DNA from: Lutraria lutraria
Taxonomy: Eukaryota > Mollusca > Bivalvia > Venerida > Mactridae
Assembly: GCA_964023205.1 (NCBI GenBank)
Contig: OZ026850.1
Coordinates: 7,008,270-7,072,269 of the forward strand
Direction: 5' to 3'
DNA: 64,000 bases
Position numbers and translations under genes: made by a program. Position 1 is the first letter of the stretch, and the number at the start of each line of letters is the position of its first letter. This document shows positions 20,238 to 32,169 of the stretch, piece after piece. The notes under the pieces are model-generated. The model saw nothing but the letters and a program-made list of their open reading frames with translations. It ran no database searches and was not told the origin of the DNA.

Positions 20238-23200
20238 TCTCATTCCACAGATTATTTCTTGTTCAAATTCAGTGGCATAATTCATTTTTCCCAAATGGAA
20301 TATGAATTTGTGTGTTTCTTGTATAAAACGTAATCTATAGGTGGTATTTTAATAAAAGTGATTGTCTCAGTTCTTCTTAAATCATAATACTGCTGTACAA
20401 GGCATGTAGAAAACTATGTTAGATTATGTTAAGACAGTATTTTTGTATCACGAAAGTGTCTCAGTTTACCAAAGTTATTTCTAGTATAAAGATGGTGTAT
20501 AAATCAAGTTCGGCTGTATTTACTTTGAATTTATGGTGTAAATATTGAATTGGTTACAATATTTGAATCATGTAAAAATGTATAGCATGCTTTTTGTGTT
20601 TCTTTTCGCTGTGGTGCTATGTGCTTTAGAGATTTTTGTTTATGATTAAACATATTTTTGTTAGTGACAATTTTTATTTCATATAAATTTGATATTCTGA
20701 TTTATCTGTAGATAAGAGTTGCTTCCGTTAAGTTAAAATAATCTTCAAAAAGGGTGGTTCTTTACATCCAGCATATTTTTACAAACCTTGCCTGTATGAA
20801 ATTTCACACATTGTTAGGTTTTATTACAGAATTGGTTAGTGGTGACTAATATTTCTGTGACCTATTTTCTTGCATTAAATTGTTGCCAAAATACTTTTTT
20901 CTGTGATGAATACTCTATGTTCAAAATCCTGTCAACCTATACTAGCTGATATACAAGCAGTTGTGTAAATTTTCATTGCCACTTGACAGACTCAATAAGT
21001 ATATTTCTCTTTTGTTAATGCTACCTAGCTTTTATTTTCAGTATTACAAGAGATACACTTTTGACTGTGTATAGTTGATCTATCAAAAAGAGTGTTAAAT
21101 ATTGTATTTTTATTATCTGTATAAATACACTGCTGTAGATAAGAAAAACGTTATTGCAGATCTCACATTAGTTTTGTCTAAGGTACACTCACCTTATCCT
21201 GATATTGATATCCTCCAATCATAGGAGTGCAAGATCATCTTCACCATAGTAACTGAGCCTTGTACTACTAGTGTTATAGAATACCAGATTTGAAGGAGAT
21301 GAGTTTTGTATTGCCTTGACTGTAAATAAAAACTATGTTGTTTTGATTCTTAAATAAGGGACAGGTGTTTGCCCTTTCTGTTTGATATTTTGCTTTCATT
21401 TTCATTTCTTCTTTGCTATTATTTGTTTGCATTGTTACAAACTTAGATATTAGTTTATGGTATTTTTTTATATGTCTAGGTAGACAAGTTTGTTAATACA
21501 TGTATTTTAGTGTCTGTGCAAATCTCTTTATAAGGATGTATGTTTATTGCTTTTAATGAAATATATTTTTTTTGCCTGCTAAGCTGTACAGATGTTGATG
21601 ATATAAGTTGAAGCTGTCCTGTAATATAAATCTATATCCAGTTAAATTTTACATGAGATAAAATCTTTCTCAGATTTGTAAAAATATAATCAATTTGCCT
21701 TTATCTAAATAACAAAGACTATTAAGGTGCAACTTAGCAATTGGATTTAGTTTGAAGAATAATCTTTAGTCGTGTTTGAATACCCTGCTTGGCTTGTTGG
21801 TGTTATATTTTGTTATTGTTGATCCAGAGCTTGGCCCTCTTGTTTCATGTCACATTAAGATGAGATGGAATTATTTTTAAAAAAATCATTATTCATCACT
21901 GGAAGTCCTGGTCATGGCAGATGAAAATTTCTATAAAAATTTGACATAGGTGTCTACTTCCCTTCCTATGTGGAGAAGTTGCCAGCTCCTGTGGAAGGAT
22001 AAGTTAGTATACAGTCCAGGAGAATATTTAGTACACACCTGATGTTTTGTGCCCATGATGATACATATTACAGTTTTAATATGCTCTGCTCCAACTTGCA
22101 TAATTCCATGAAAAATACAAACAGTATCAAGATACCTTTACCATGCATGCATTCAGCTTTTCATTTGCATTGTGTTTACGTCTTACATTCTTTTTATGTG
22201 TTTTATAGCTTAGCATCAGTGTAAATTACTCTCACAATATACTTTATAGACATCATGTGTACAGTACCTTTGCATTGTGTAGATTGTCTTGAGGACAGTG
22301 TAACAAAAAAACTGTGAAATTATGGCAATCATTAAAATCTTGTATGAACTTGATAATTTATTATTGTTGTTTTGTCCTTTTCTGATATGAAAGCTGCTGC
22401 ACTTACTGTTAGCAGTTTACTTGTCAGTTCATTCGGACCATTACTGATGGAGATTATTTTGGACGATGGTGTACAAAGCACAATCACAAAAACTCATCAA
22501 ACCTAAAACTAGGAAAAAGTAGGAGCCCATCCAGAAAACTAGGGAAAACTTGGAACTTTAGAGAGAGCCTGTTTAGCACTAACACAACATGCTAGAATTC
22601 TGTGATATTTCTATGTTTAGCACTAACACAGCATGCTAGAATGCTGTGATATTTCTATTTTTGTTGTCTTGAAACATGATTCTCTACCCACCCATGTAAC
22701 CTCATAGGACATGGATAAACATATGAAGAAAATTTTACCAAAAAGTACATTTTTTTCACGCAGTTCAATATCTCTACTTTATGGAATGAACAATAACTAA
22801 GGAAAAAAGAGAGTCCCAAGACCTCTTCATGGCACCGAAAGTATGGTGGGAATGCATGGGCCAGAATCACATATATCAATTTCATATGTATATTTTTTCA
22901 ACACATTTTGAAGTTTTCTATTCAGCCTTCATTTTATGAAAATAATATACAATCATGTATATTTATTCATTTGAAGTCATTATAACAGCTTTATACCCAG
23001 ACGAACGCATTCTAAAGATCATTATATTTATGTAAGTAGTCGAATATTTACAATTGTCTTTCTTAAAAGTTCATTTTGGCAGCCTATTTTGAAGAAATTG
23101 TTAGCAATTATGCATTAAAATGTACAATTAGAAAAGTCCTTTGTAGAATTGAAGACAGGTGGACGACAGACAAAATAGCACGCTAACAGCTCACCCTGAG

Positions 23201-23288
23201 CTTTTCTGTAATAACTGTAATGAATTATTATATGACACCGATGAGTAACTGCACATTTTAACTAAACTACATTGTATATATTATTCTA
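20238..23288. other. End of pumilio 3' UTR and intergenic DNA
   Basis: AT-rich, no credible ORF. Contains the distal poly(A) candidate (21325) and a 45-bp duplication at about 22571-22660 (GCACTAACACA.CATGCTAGAA). From about 22740 to 23215 it carries a diverged copy of a sequence also found at 56956-57320, ending in a B-type end (CAGCTCACCCTGAGCTTTT). Confidence 0.5.
21321..21330 (+). terminator. Pumilio response element overlapping a poly(A) signal (third, distal)
   Basis: A third TGTAAATAAA, followed within 30 bases by a TTGTTTTGATTCTT stretch that resembles a downstream GU-rich element. This is the most distal candidate 3' end of pumilio. Confidence 0.45.
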
Positions 23289-23521
23289 GGGGCACAACGT
23301 ACAGTAACTGTTTATGTACTGTAAGTGAGAGAAATTGCTGTTTACTTCAAACATGAGAAGATTTATTTTAAATGGTTGTGCCTATTTCTAAAGTGTGAAA
23401 CTGTAAATAAATCTACTAACCAGTTGTCCAATTCTTCCAAAATTACACATAAATCCGCCATGTTTGAAGTAAACAGCAATTTCTCTCACAGTACATAAAC
23501 AGTTACTGTACGTTGTGCCCC
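23289..23521. mobile_element. Fold-back MITE with ~65-bp inverted arms
   Basis: GGGGCACAACGTACAGTAAC at the left is perfectly inverted at the right (GTTACTGTACGTTGTGCCCC), and complementarity continues to CTTCAAACATG/CATGTTTGAAG. A ~100-bp unpaired centre remains. No clear target duplication or coding content. Confidence 0.75.
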
Positions 23522-23528
23522 TTGATTA

Positions 23529-24125
23529 TTAGATTGGTGAAGAAATGAAAGCGCTAGAGTGTAAACAAGCTAAAATACAGCAAATTTTCTAAATCAAGGG
23601 CCCATAACTCTTGGAAGTTCTGGTCCGATTTCGCCCATAATCGAACTAAATGTCTAAGACCATAAGGTCATACACATTTACTATAAATATGATTAGGATT
23701 GGTGAAGAAATGAAGGCATTTATTGTTTGTTTATATCCAGTTTTATGCCCCTTTTCACCAGTCAGTCATATGAGGCGGACAGTTCACCTAACCATCGTTC
23801 CTACCATAGACTCCCATTCTCCGTAAGCAACTGACTACTTTCTCACATAAAGACATGGTCGGTAGCGGGGCTCGAACCCACGACCCTTTATCAGTAAGAG
23901 GTTACAGTGATCTGAAGTCAGTGACCTTAACCACTCGACCACGGAGGCAGGTAAATGAAGGCACTAGAGTGTAAGCGAGTAAAGTCTAGGGCCTGTAACT
24001 CCTGAAGTCCTTGTCCGATTTTGGCCATAATCGAACATGGCCAAGATCTTGTGGTCATATACATTGTGACTAAGTTTGGTGAAGATTGGTTGAGACAAAC
24101 TAATTGTGGATGGACGACAAACAAT
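23529..24125 (-). repeat. C-type tandem-repeat element carrying an inserted SINE
   Basis: Units contain GGCCCATAACTCTTGGAAG, GCCCATAATCGAAC, GTCATA.ACATT and AAATGAAGGC..TAGAGTG, as in the fuller copy at 53973-54659. A SINE (23719-23952) splits one unit and duplicates AAATGAAGGCA. The right end is a GGACGACAAACAA stretch. Confidence 0.65.
23719..23952 (-). mobile_element. tRNA-derived SINE with 11-bp target duplication
   Basis: Read on the minus strand, the head is class II tRNA-like (CCTCCGTGGTCGAGTGGTTA as A box, GGGTTCGAGCC as B box), followed by a unique body and a tail ending TATAAACAAACAATAA. The identical flanks AAATGAAGGCA (23708-23718 and 23953-23963) are the mark of LINE-driven insertion. 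A second family member is at 43308. Confidence 0.82.
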
Positions 24126-24448
24126 AATACAATAATAATACAAATATTTATTGCATGAAAACATAACATGTTTTATAGCATAAACAAACATTATAACAAA
24201 AGAGAGCATGGATTTTCTGAAGAGCACATGATGTTAAAGTGCAAATGAAAAATGTAAAGCATAAATTAGTTTCTAATCAAATTAGCATAGTATATAAATT
24301 TGGACAAGTTATAAACAATATTTTTCGATGTAGCTGACATAAGATTGGTAAATTTTTGTACAGTTGGCCATGTGTAATAATATCTTTTAATGTATTTTGA
24401 TCTAATTTCCGAAAATTTAGTACAGATTAACAAACATTCATCAATCCT

Positions 24449-24488
24449 AAAAGCTCATACTGAGCTAATGGCCCATGTGAGCTAAAAA
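24449..24488 (-). repeat. Solitary pearl-like element end
   Basis: TAAAAGCTCATACTGAGCT followed by CCCATGTGAGCTAAAAAAG is the right terminus of the A/B/C elements without the remainder. Confidence 0.5.
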
Positions 24489-24612
24489 AGAAAAAAAACA
24501 AGTAATAGTTACCTTAGTTATTTATTTGACTGTATAAAATCACAACAGAACAAAATTAAATAAGCTATTGCATTGTACAACTAACAGATCAAAGACTACT
24601 GAAATTCAGTTT

Positions 24613-25110
24613 CACATAAAATCAATGTTCAAAATAGACTTACAGATACTATAAATTAAATAGCCAATCAGCAAGGCTTACAGATAATATACATTAAATA
24701 GCCAATCAGCAAGGCTTACAGATAATATACATTAAATTGCTAATCAATAAGTATAAATATATGCTGAAGCTATAAATTCAGTGGTTCATTTACATAAAAT
24801 CAATGTTCAAAATAGACTTACAGATAATATAAATTAAATAGCCAATTAGCAAGGCTTACAGATAATATAAATTAAATAGCCAATCAGCAAGGCTTACAGA
24901 TAATATACATTAAATTGCTAATCAATAAGTATAAATATATGCTGAAGCTATAAATTCAGTGGTTCAATTACATAAAATCATTGTTCAAAATAGACTTACA
25001 GATAATATAAATTAAATAGCCAATTAGCAAGGCTTACAGATAATATAAATTAAATTGCTAATCAATAAGTATAAATATATGCAGAAGCTATAAATTCAGT
25101 GGTTCATTTC
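24613..25110. repeat. 38-bp tandem repeat inside ~140/178-bp higher-order units
   Basis: The 38-bp unit AATAGCCAATCAGCAAGGC plus TTACAGATAATATAAATTA recurs one to three times inside a longer unit marked by TAATCAATAAGTATAAATAT at about 24741, 24919 and 25059. The spacing (178 and 140 bp) differs by exactly one 38-bp unit. Confidence 0.85.
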
Positions 25111-26128
25111 AAATCTTAAATGGGCAATCAAGAAGACAACTATTTTTACTGATGTCCCTGGGTATGTTAATGTTTTTTTTCTATTTTAAGGGTGGTTTGT
25201 GTTTCAAATTCAATCGCAGAAGGGACATTTTTTTAGAAACATTCCATTATGAATGTAGATTAGCCAATTATGAAACATCAAGCCGATGAAAATGTACATA
25301 ATACAAAGATTTTGTAAAATTCCTATACTAGTCAAATCAAATGCATAATTTATGGTTGAGGTTTTTTAATTAATTGACAATACTCCAGTTATGAAAAAGG
25401 CTGGATGGGACAGCAGAAGGCACATTAATACGATTGATGGAGTACAGATATTTTCAGAAGACAACAACCAATACTTCAAACTTTAGCAGCAATTTGCTAT
25501 AATATTGATAAAAAGAATGATCACTTCACCCATATATTGAGTAACTATAAATCAAAATATGAACATAACACATGATGATCAATTTAGCTCAATACAATAA
25601 TAACACACTTGGACTAATGAAGGGACAAAGCAAAAAGGCATGGTATGGTGCATATAGAAGAAAGATGGAGCTTTTAGCACTATTCCCTTCATGGCTGTGT
25701 TGGAACTACATGTAGTACATTCTACATAAACTACATTCAAAACAATATGTATTATATTTGGTCAACAGCTGACAGCATGGTTACTGATTTAAATTGGAAA
25801 AATAGAAACAACAAGAAAATGTTATAATAATGTGTGCCAATCTACAGCACTATCAATAACAAAGAGCATCTTTAAACAAAGAAAACAATTGATCAACACT
25901 AAGGTTTTATATACACAATAAAGAGACACAGTTAAACACATTTATCACAAGCATCAGTATCACGAGCATCAGTATCACTAGCAGCCGAATTGCTTCCAGG
26001 AGGTCTTTAAGACCCCTATGGATTTGTTCTTAGTTCAAGTTCCATATATTATAATGTCTATTATTGAGTACAAATGATATCTACAATTGTTAATCACATG
26101 GTACACAATTATTTCAATCAACAAACAA
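25111..26128. other. Intergenic, no feature seen
   Basis: AT-rich DNA with no long ORF, RNA gene or repeat that I recognise. Confidence 0.5.
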
Positions 26129-27352
26129 ACAAGAGGGCCATGATGGCCCTATATCGCTCACCAGATAAAAAGACTTTTATGGAAAATTATCATGAGCCTT
26201 TGTAAAATTAAGTGACCTGGGGGTGGGGCTTATTTTGCCCCTGTGGCAATAATTTGAACAAACTTGGTAGATGTCCACCAGACAATGCTACATACAAAAT
26301 ATGTAAGCTCTAGGCCTTAAGGTTTTGGACAAGATTTTTTTTTTTCCTATACAAGCCTATATAAATCATGTGAACCCGGGGCGGGGCTAATTTTCACCCT
26401 AGGGCCATACATTTAACAGACTTGGTAGAGGTTCGCTAGACAATGCTACATACCAAATATCTTAGCTCTAGGTCTTGTGGTTTCAGACAAGAAGATTTTT
26501 AAAATTTTCCTAAATAGATTAGAAGAAACCCCAGGGCAGGACTAATTTTGACTCGAGGGCAATAATTTGAACAAACTTCACTAAATAATGCTACATACAA
26601 AATATCTAGGCTATAGGCATTGTGGTTTCGGCCAAGAAGATTTTTTAAATTTTCCCATATAAGCCTTTATGAATCAAGTGACCCCTGGGGTGGGGCCAAT
26701 TTGACCCTAAGGCAATAATTTGAACAAACTTGGTAGAGGTCCACTAGACAATGCTTCACACCAAATATCTGAACTCAAGGCATTGTAGTTTCTGACAAGA
26801 ATTTTTTTTAAATTTCCCCATATTAGTCTAGATAAAATCAAGTGACGCCTGGGGCAGGGCCAATTTTGACCCTAGAACAATAATTTGAACAAACTTGGTA
26901 GACATCCACTAGACAATGCTACACACCAAATATCTAAGTTTAAGACATTGTAGTTACTGACAAGAAGATTTTTAAAATTTCCCTATATAAGTCTATGTAA
27001 AATCAAGTGACCCCTGGCGTGGGGCCATTTTGACCCTAGGGCAATAATTTGAACAAACTTGGTAGAGGTCCACTAGACAATGCTATACACCAAAATATCT
27101 AAGCTCTAGGCCCGGTGGTTTTGGACAAGAAGATTTTTAAAGTTTTTCTTATTGGTTGCCATGGCAACCAGAGTTTTAATAAAAACAATTTTTTTTAACA
27201 GCTTTGGTAGAGCTTCATGCGAGGAACATCCATGTAAAGTTTCGTTAAAATTGGCCAACTGGTTAAGAAGGAGATGTTGTTTAAAGCAATTGTTGACGCA
27301 CACACAGATGACGGACATCACGCGATCACAATAGCTCACAATGAGCTAAAAA
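26129..27352 (-). mobile_element. B-type pearl-like element, full length
   Basis: The left terminus ACAAGAGGGCCATGATGGCC (hairpin) is followed by CTATATCGCTCACC, the same as A- and C-type ends. About six ~165-bp units carry GTGACCCCTGG.G.GGGGC, AATAATTTGAACAAACTTGG, ACTAGACAATGCTACA and GGTTT..GACAAGAAGATTTTT. The right part has GATGACGGACATCACGCGATC and ends TAGCTCACAATGAGCTAAAA. No ORF conserved between units. Confidence 0.8.
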
Positions 27353-27578
27353 CTGTTGACTCCGGGAGATAACAAAGTTTTACTATACCAGAATAAAGAA
27401 GTATGTAAACATACATAATTATAAACATAATTGTCGAGTATTATAAAATGGTAAATAGTGATTATATGTCACAAATATAAGAAATGACTACAAAATTAGA
27501 TATCAAGTACTAACTTCAGGGAGTGAGACAATAGTATTTATATTAATCTCAAATTTTGTTAACATGAAACCCAGATAA

Positions 27579-28340
27579 GCAAGACGGCCAAGTAGGCCTG
27601 GGATGCTCACCTCAGAATCAAGTTATGGCAATATCACTTACAAATTTGAAATAAATTTGTGCTGCAGTAAGTAAAAACTATTTAAAAATAAGACCTCAGG
27701 GATATCGTTCTAGCAATTTTGTTAAAGGTCCTCTACATGTTGCTACATGCAAAATATCTAAGCCCTATATCTTATGCATCATACAAAAATAATTTTTTAA
27801 ACATTTTCCAATATTATATAAAACAAGTGACCCCTGGAGCAGGGCTAATATTGACTCAAGGTACATTAGCTGCTTTGTTTGAGGGTCTCTAGACGTTGCT
27901 CCATGCCAAATATCTGACCTCTAAGCCTTGCGGTTTCAGACAAGAAGATCTTTTCATTTTCATACATAAATCTATGTAAAAATGTGACCTCTGGGGCGGG
28001 ACTAATTATAACCCCAGGGATATTATTTTAGCAACTTTGTAGGAGGTTCTCTAGATGGTGCTCCATGCCAAACATCGAAGCTCTAAATCTTGTGTATTCA
28101 AACAAGAAGAATTTTTAGGTTTTCCTTTTGGTTGCCATAGAAACCAAAATTCTGCAATGGAATAACATTATTTTAGTAACTTTTGTAAAGGACCACCAAA
28201 AGTACATTCCTGTGAAGTTTCTTCAACTTAGAACGAGCTGTTTCAGAGGAGAATTTGTTTGAAGAATTGTGGACGGACAGATGACGGACAAAATAGCATA
28301 CTAACAGCTCATCCTGAGCTTTGCTCAAGTGAGTAAAAAA
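27579..28340 (-). mobile_element. B-type pearl-like element, diverged
   Basis: The left terminus is a decayed GCAAGACGGCCAAGTAGGCC hairpin. Three to four B-type units (GACCTCTGGGGCGGGACTAA, CAAGAAGATCTTTT) follow, then GGACGGACAGATGACGGAC and the end CAGCTCATCCTGAGCTTTGC..GTGAGTAAAAAA. It lies 227 bp after the preceding B element in the same orientation. Confidence 0.7.
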
Positions 28341-29146
28341 TGCTAACCCTTCATTCTGCATTTCAAATTACTGAAAAAATCACTCCCCAGAATTCCCAGG
28401 TTAGCTTTTTGAACAATATAAATGGATGATTAAATCATAAAAGTACTGACAATGAGCACATTTAAATTTATAATAAGATAATAATATGTAGAGTTGACAC
28501 AAATAAAACAATTTAACACAATGATCAAATGGTCCTTTATTATCCTCCATGATGTAATACTGTAACCTTAACAGTATAAAAGTCCAAGGAATGGTGTCCT
28601 AAACATATATATGCTAAAATCAAAATATAAAACACCTGCTAATGACATTCTTCATTACCAGCTGACATTAGATTCCTTAACAATACTTAGAATGACACAC
28701 TTTATCAATATACAAGAGGAGCGAGATTTCAAGTTTAAAAAACAGCTACCGGTATCTTAACAAAGATATATCGATGAAACAGACAAGTAGCAACAGACAA
28801 GTAGCGAGATAAGATACACAGGGGCTTAGGTAGCAGCTGTAAGCATTTGATACTTGTAAAAACATACTATTATAAATTTAAATTGGCCTATGACTAGATT
28901 AGGCAAGTCATGTTCATTGTAATTTGACTACAAACAATAGGGTATGTTGGTTGGAAATCTTTCCTTGTCTTATTTTATTTCTTCACATATTTTGTAAGAC
29001 TATGAGGTACATGTTTTACCCAGCATATTAAAATCATCCCTCTAGAAATTTAAAGATTGGTGCCACACAGTGTCTTACAGGTGGATTTAGTCAGTTTGGA
29101 AACTAAGAAATATGACTGATTTTTTTCTCCACATCCATAAGGAATG
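28341..29146. other. Intergenic, no feature seen
   Basis: AT-rich with no credible ORF. AACAGACAAGTAGC is duplicated at about 28780-28806. Confidence 0.45.
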
Positions 29147-29148
29147 TA

Positions 29149-29313
29149 CAGTACAACCTCTCCAGAGTGGCCCTCTGTAGAGCAACAACCTCTCTATAAC
29201 AACACCTTCAAGAAGATATTTACTATAAATTTAACCTCTGTAAAGCAACAACCTCTAAACAATGGCCAATATTTGCAGCTCCCACAGGGTGTTGCTCTAC
29301 AGAGGTTGTACTG
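29149..29313. mobile_element. 165-bp MITE, CAGTACAACCTCT termini, TA duplication
   Basis: CAGTACAACCTCT at the left is perfectly inverted at the right (AGAGGTTGTACTG). TA lies on both sides. The inner sequence GAGCAACAACCTCT is also repeated. It belongs with Tc1/mariner-like MITEs and is non-coding. Confidence 0.75.
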
Positions 29314-30689
29314 TACATGTAGTTTGATACATCAGGTGAAATTTAAGAAACAATACGAGTACAAAAAATTCAAACAAAAATCATATCATTCAGATGTAGA
29401 ATAAATGCTCACTTAGCATCCATCACACTATTATGACCAGCACATATATATTATATTTGGTCTGTTTTTTTTAATTTTCCTCCCAATTTCTCAACAAAAG
29501 GTGGACTTAATACGGAGGTTTTACTGTGTTTTAATTACACACTAATATAAGTGATACCACAGACACTGAATTCTTCCAGCAAATATTCATAACAATACAC
29601 ATATATTCATAACAATACACATATATACATGTATACATTTTATAATATTCATAACAATCATTTCATCATAAATACATTTTAATGAGGGTCAATCTTATTT
29701 CCATGAGTATGTAGCCCAGACATTTAGCATGGAATCAAACTGATACTGTTATGTTTGAGCCCCAAGATAATGAAACTTTAATAGACTACCAGTAAACACC
29801 CAAATCTCCATTTTATACCTCAAGTATTCTGGCCAGAAAGATATTGTCTATACTGGCTTAAAATGCCTCAAATTTGTACAGAGAATAATTTATTATAGAT
29901 ATCATCATTGTTTTATCATATTATCATGATTTACTGAAAAACATCTCAAAGACAAAATAGGAGATTTAGCTTAGAGACATTCATAACCTAAAATCGCAGG
30001 CTTTGCTTATTCTATTTTGCCTCCCACAGAGAACAAAGGGTAGAAAGCAAGGACCGAGTCTTAATATATCTTTAAAATTCAAGGTGACTCATATGTTATG
30101 TGATAAATCTGGACAAATCTGGAAATTAATCGAGGTATTTTACCTAGATTTTGACCTTCCTGCAACACCTAGATTATTATTTTTATCTGTCCATTTTACA
30201 CAACTTTTCATCCACAAAGAAGACCCTCAGAGTATATTACTTTATACTATAAATTCACCAGTTTTCAACAATTCAAATATAAACACAACAATATCATACA
30301 TAGACATGCCATAAAACTTGTAATAAATGTGCCAAGAGGTCTAACATTTTACATAATAATCAGTATGTGTAATTTTCCATCAGGTTTGACTGTTTAAACA
30401 TGTCACTGATTGGTTTCTAAGGATAATTAATAAGTTACTTCACACTTTTCTCTGTGGTTCTAATTTTCAATTATTGCAGCTTAGAGGGAGGGTTATTAAA
30501 GTAGCATAACTATCTTATTTAAAAAAATATTTAAATCAATTAATATTATGCAAGAAAACAATCAAACCAAACAGGAAAAACAGCATTTTATAATAATGAC
30601 ACAATGTACCCCCTTATCAACTTCACTCTATCAGCAAGAACAAGCTACAGGAAGGTGTTGTAAGGAACAAATCAGTATCAATCAATATA
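29314..30689. other. Intergenic, no gene recognised
   Basis: AT-rich. It holds an open frame at 30003-30314 (103 codons) without recognisable composition or splice context, and a tandem TTCATAACAATACACATATA at about 29587-29628. Confidence 0.4.
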
Positions 30690-31678
30690 CAGTCAAACCT
30701 GTGCTAACGGCCACCTGGCATTAGCGGTCATCTGTCATTAACGGTCAATTTGTACTCCTTCTTTAAATTAATGCATTAAACGGTCACCTGGTTCATGCAG
30801 TCAGCGGTCACTTTTTTTCACGCCTTAATCCATTTTCTGGCCCCAATTAACGGCCACTTCAAATCTTTTTCTACTCGACATGGGGTCATAATTGCTTTGT
30901 GTAAACAAGTCTAAATTTGTTAATTGATTCAATGGAAATTGCCGATTGAAATCTTTTACAGCCAAAAGAAATGTTTACTTACAATCTACAAATTGTCTGA
31001 GACTGTAAAATATTGCCCAGATTATAAAATTATCCTTAGTGTGTAGTTTGACCTGATTTTAAATCTGGGAAACCATCAAAACACGATAATCCATGACTAT
31101 TTTAAAAATATAAATCATGCACGGAGGCATACTTGAATAAAATAGTCATTGGACCAAAAAAACATGTCATTAACTATATGCAACATGCCATCAGTGATTA
31201 ATTTCAATTCTTAAAAAATATTTCTTGCATATGGTGAATAAATTGTACCTGTGTATACACACAGTAACTGTAGAGTGGCACGCGCCGATTACGTCACATC
31301 TACTGATTTAGGAATGTGTCAACGTATCTAGGCAACCGAGGTACATTTGACTAGCAATTATAGATAGGGAAGACTCGCACGTGTTCGTAACATACCAAAT
31401 TACGTATCAAAGATTCTTCTTTGCTTCTTTAAGTTCAGTAAAGAAACTTGGATGAATCAAATGGAAATTTAAACCAAAAAAACATAAAGTGATTAGTTCT
31501 ACTATTTACGTGAAAGTATACATGCAGTTTAATATATTGATGGTTCTTAGATGTTTCTGTTCCTTTTTAACACAGATACAATAATGTTTCGGACCACTAT
31601 CTGAGTTAAGTGGTCACCTGTCTTTAGCGGCCAAATTGGTCATTTCCCTTGACTGGCTGCTTAGCACAGGTTTGACTG
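30690..31678. mobile_element. 989-bp pogo-like non-autonomous DNA transposon, intact ends
   Basis: CAGTCAAACCTGTGCTAA at the left is perfectly inverted at the right (TTAGCACAGGTTTGACTG) inside TA/TA. Subterminal GCGGTCA/TAACGGCC motifs repeat several times near each end, a layout typical of transposase binding sites. No transposase ORF. It ends about 220 bp from the last exon of the tetraspan gene. Confidence 0.8.
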
Positions 31679-31774
31679 TATAACTGGATGTAACATTGAC
31701 CTAAGAACTTAAATTGATTTATGTTTAATCAAATTTATTCATTCTAGTATCCAGGTGTTTTTAATAGAGAGGCA

Positions 31775-31780
31775 TTTATT
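31775..31780 (-). terminator. Candidate poly(A) signal of the tetraspan gene
   Basis: AATAAA on the minus strand, 115 bases past the stop codon, before the intact pogo-like element. A second AATAAA lies at 31724-31729. Confidence 0.5.
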
Positions 31781-31894
31781 GCAAGTCTTACGGTACATTA
31801 CATAAACAGTCATACATTGTACAAGAAGCTTATTTACAACCTGTAATATGAACGGTTTCATTGAAATATGTTCTAATAATTACTTATAATTATG

Positions 31895-31963
31895 TCAAAT
31901 AATCGCATTCTGCATAGAATAATCACTGTTCACCGACTGGTAGGAACTTGCTTGAGATGGTGG
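31895..31963 (-). CDS. Tetraspan protein, terminal exon (cytoplasmic tail)
   Basis: The acceptor on the minus strand is TTTTTTCAG|CCACCATC; stop TGA at 31897-31895. It encodes PPSQASSYQSVNSDYSMQ plus NAII in phase 0, matching the phase of the previous exon. A short Ser/Tyr-rich tail with two tyrosines suits a cytoplasmic C-terminus. The exon is small and lies 12.8 kb from the preceding one, so it rests on splice signal and stop position. Confidence 0.7.
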   Translation of the reverse strand, partial: PPSQASSYQSVNSDYSMQNAII

Positions 31964-32169
31964 CTGAAAAAAGAAAGAAAACAAAACATAGCACAAAAAC
32001 AGAATGTTTTATCATAAACCATTCACTGACCCCTTTAAAATAACAGAAATTAACTGACCCCTTTAGATTATAAAATAACAAAAAATAACTATCCCTTTTT
32101 AAATGATTAAAATATAGACTAAAAGCGTTATTGATTTGAGGTTGTTTTTATGAAAATGTTTACAAGTGA

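Larger units (their letters stand above)
15608..21328 (+). promoter_or_regulatory. Cluster of ten Pumilio response elements (TGTANATA)
   Basis: Exact TGTANATA octamers start at 15608, 15694, 16133, 16802, 17725, 18351, 18832, 19158, 20537 and 21321. The protein encoded just upstream keeps all eight canonical RNA contacts for this motif. A rough estimate from AT-rich composition is one or two chance hits in this length. Autoregulation of PUM mRNAs through their own 3' UTRs is known in other animals; here it is inferred. Confidence 0.5.
13544..21360 (+). other. Probable pumilio 3' UTR (extent uncertain), with one inserted element
   Basis: Nothing protein-coding is seen after the stop. The DNA is T-rich on the plus strand and carries ten copies of TGTANATA between 15608 and 21328 and several AATAAA sites (for example 18355, 19162, 21325). 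Animal pumilio mRNAs are known for kilobase-long 3' UTRs. The real 3' end cannot be fixed from sequence; the last good AATAAA before a T/G-rich stretch is at 21325. A short tandem duplication (29 bp twice) lies at about 14803-14860. A D-type element fragment (from 17081) and an A-type element (19232-20237) interrupt it. Confidence 0.55.

Noticed and set aside
23850..23945. Possible selenocysteine tRNA (anticodon loop CTTCAGA could be read as TCA)
   Set aside because: It is the head of a dispersed SINE with poor anticodon stem and a target duplication; the second copy differs in the loop.
30690..31678. Transposase inside the pogo-like element
   Set aside because: No frame of useful length or recognisable motif; non-autonomous.
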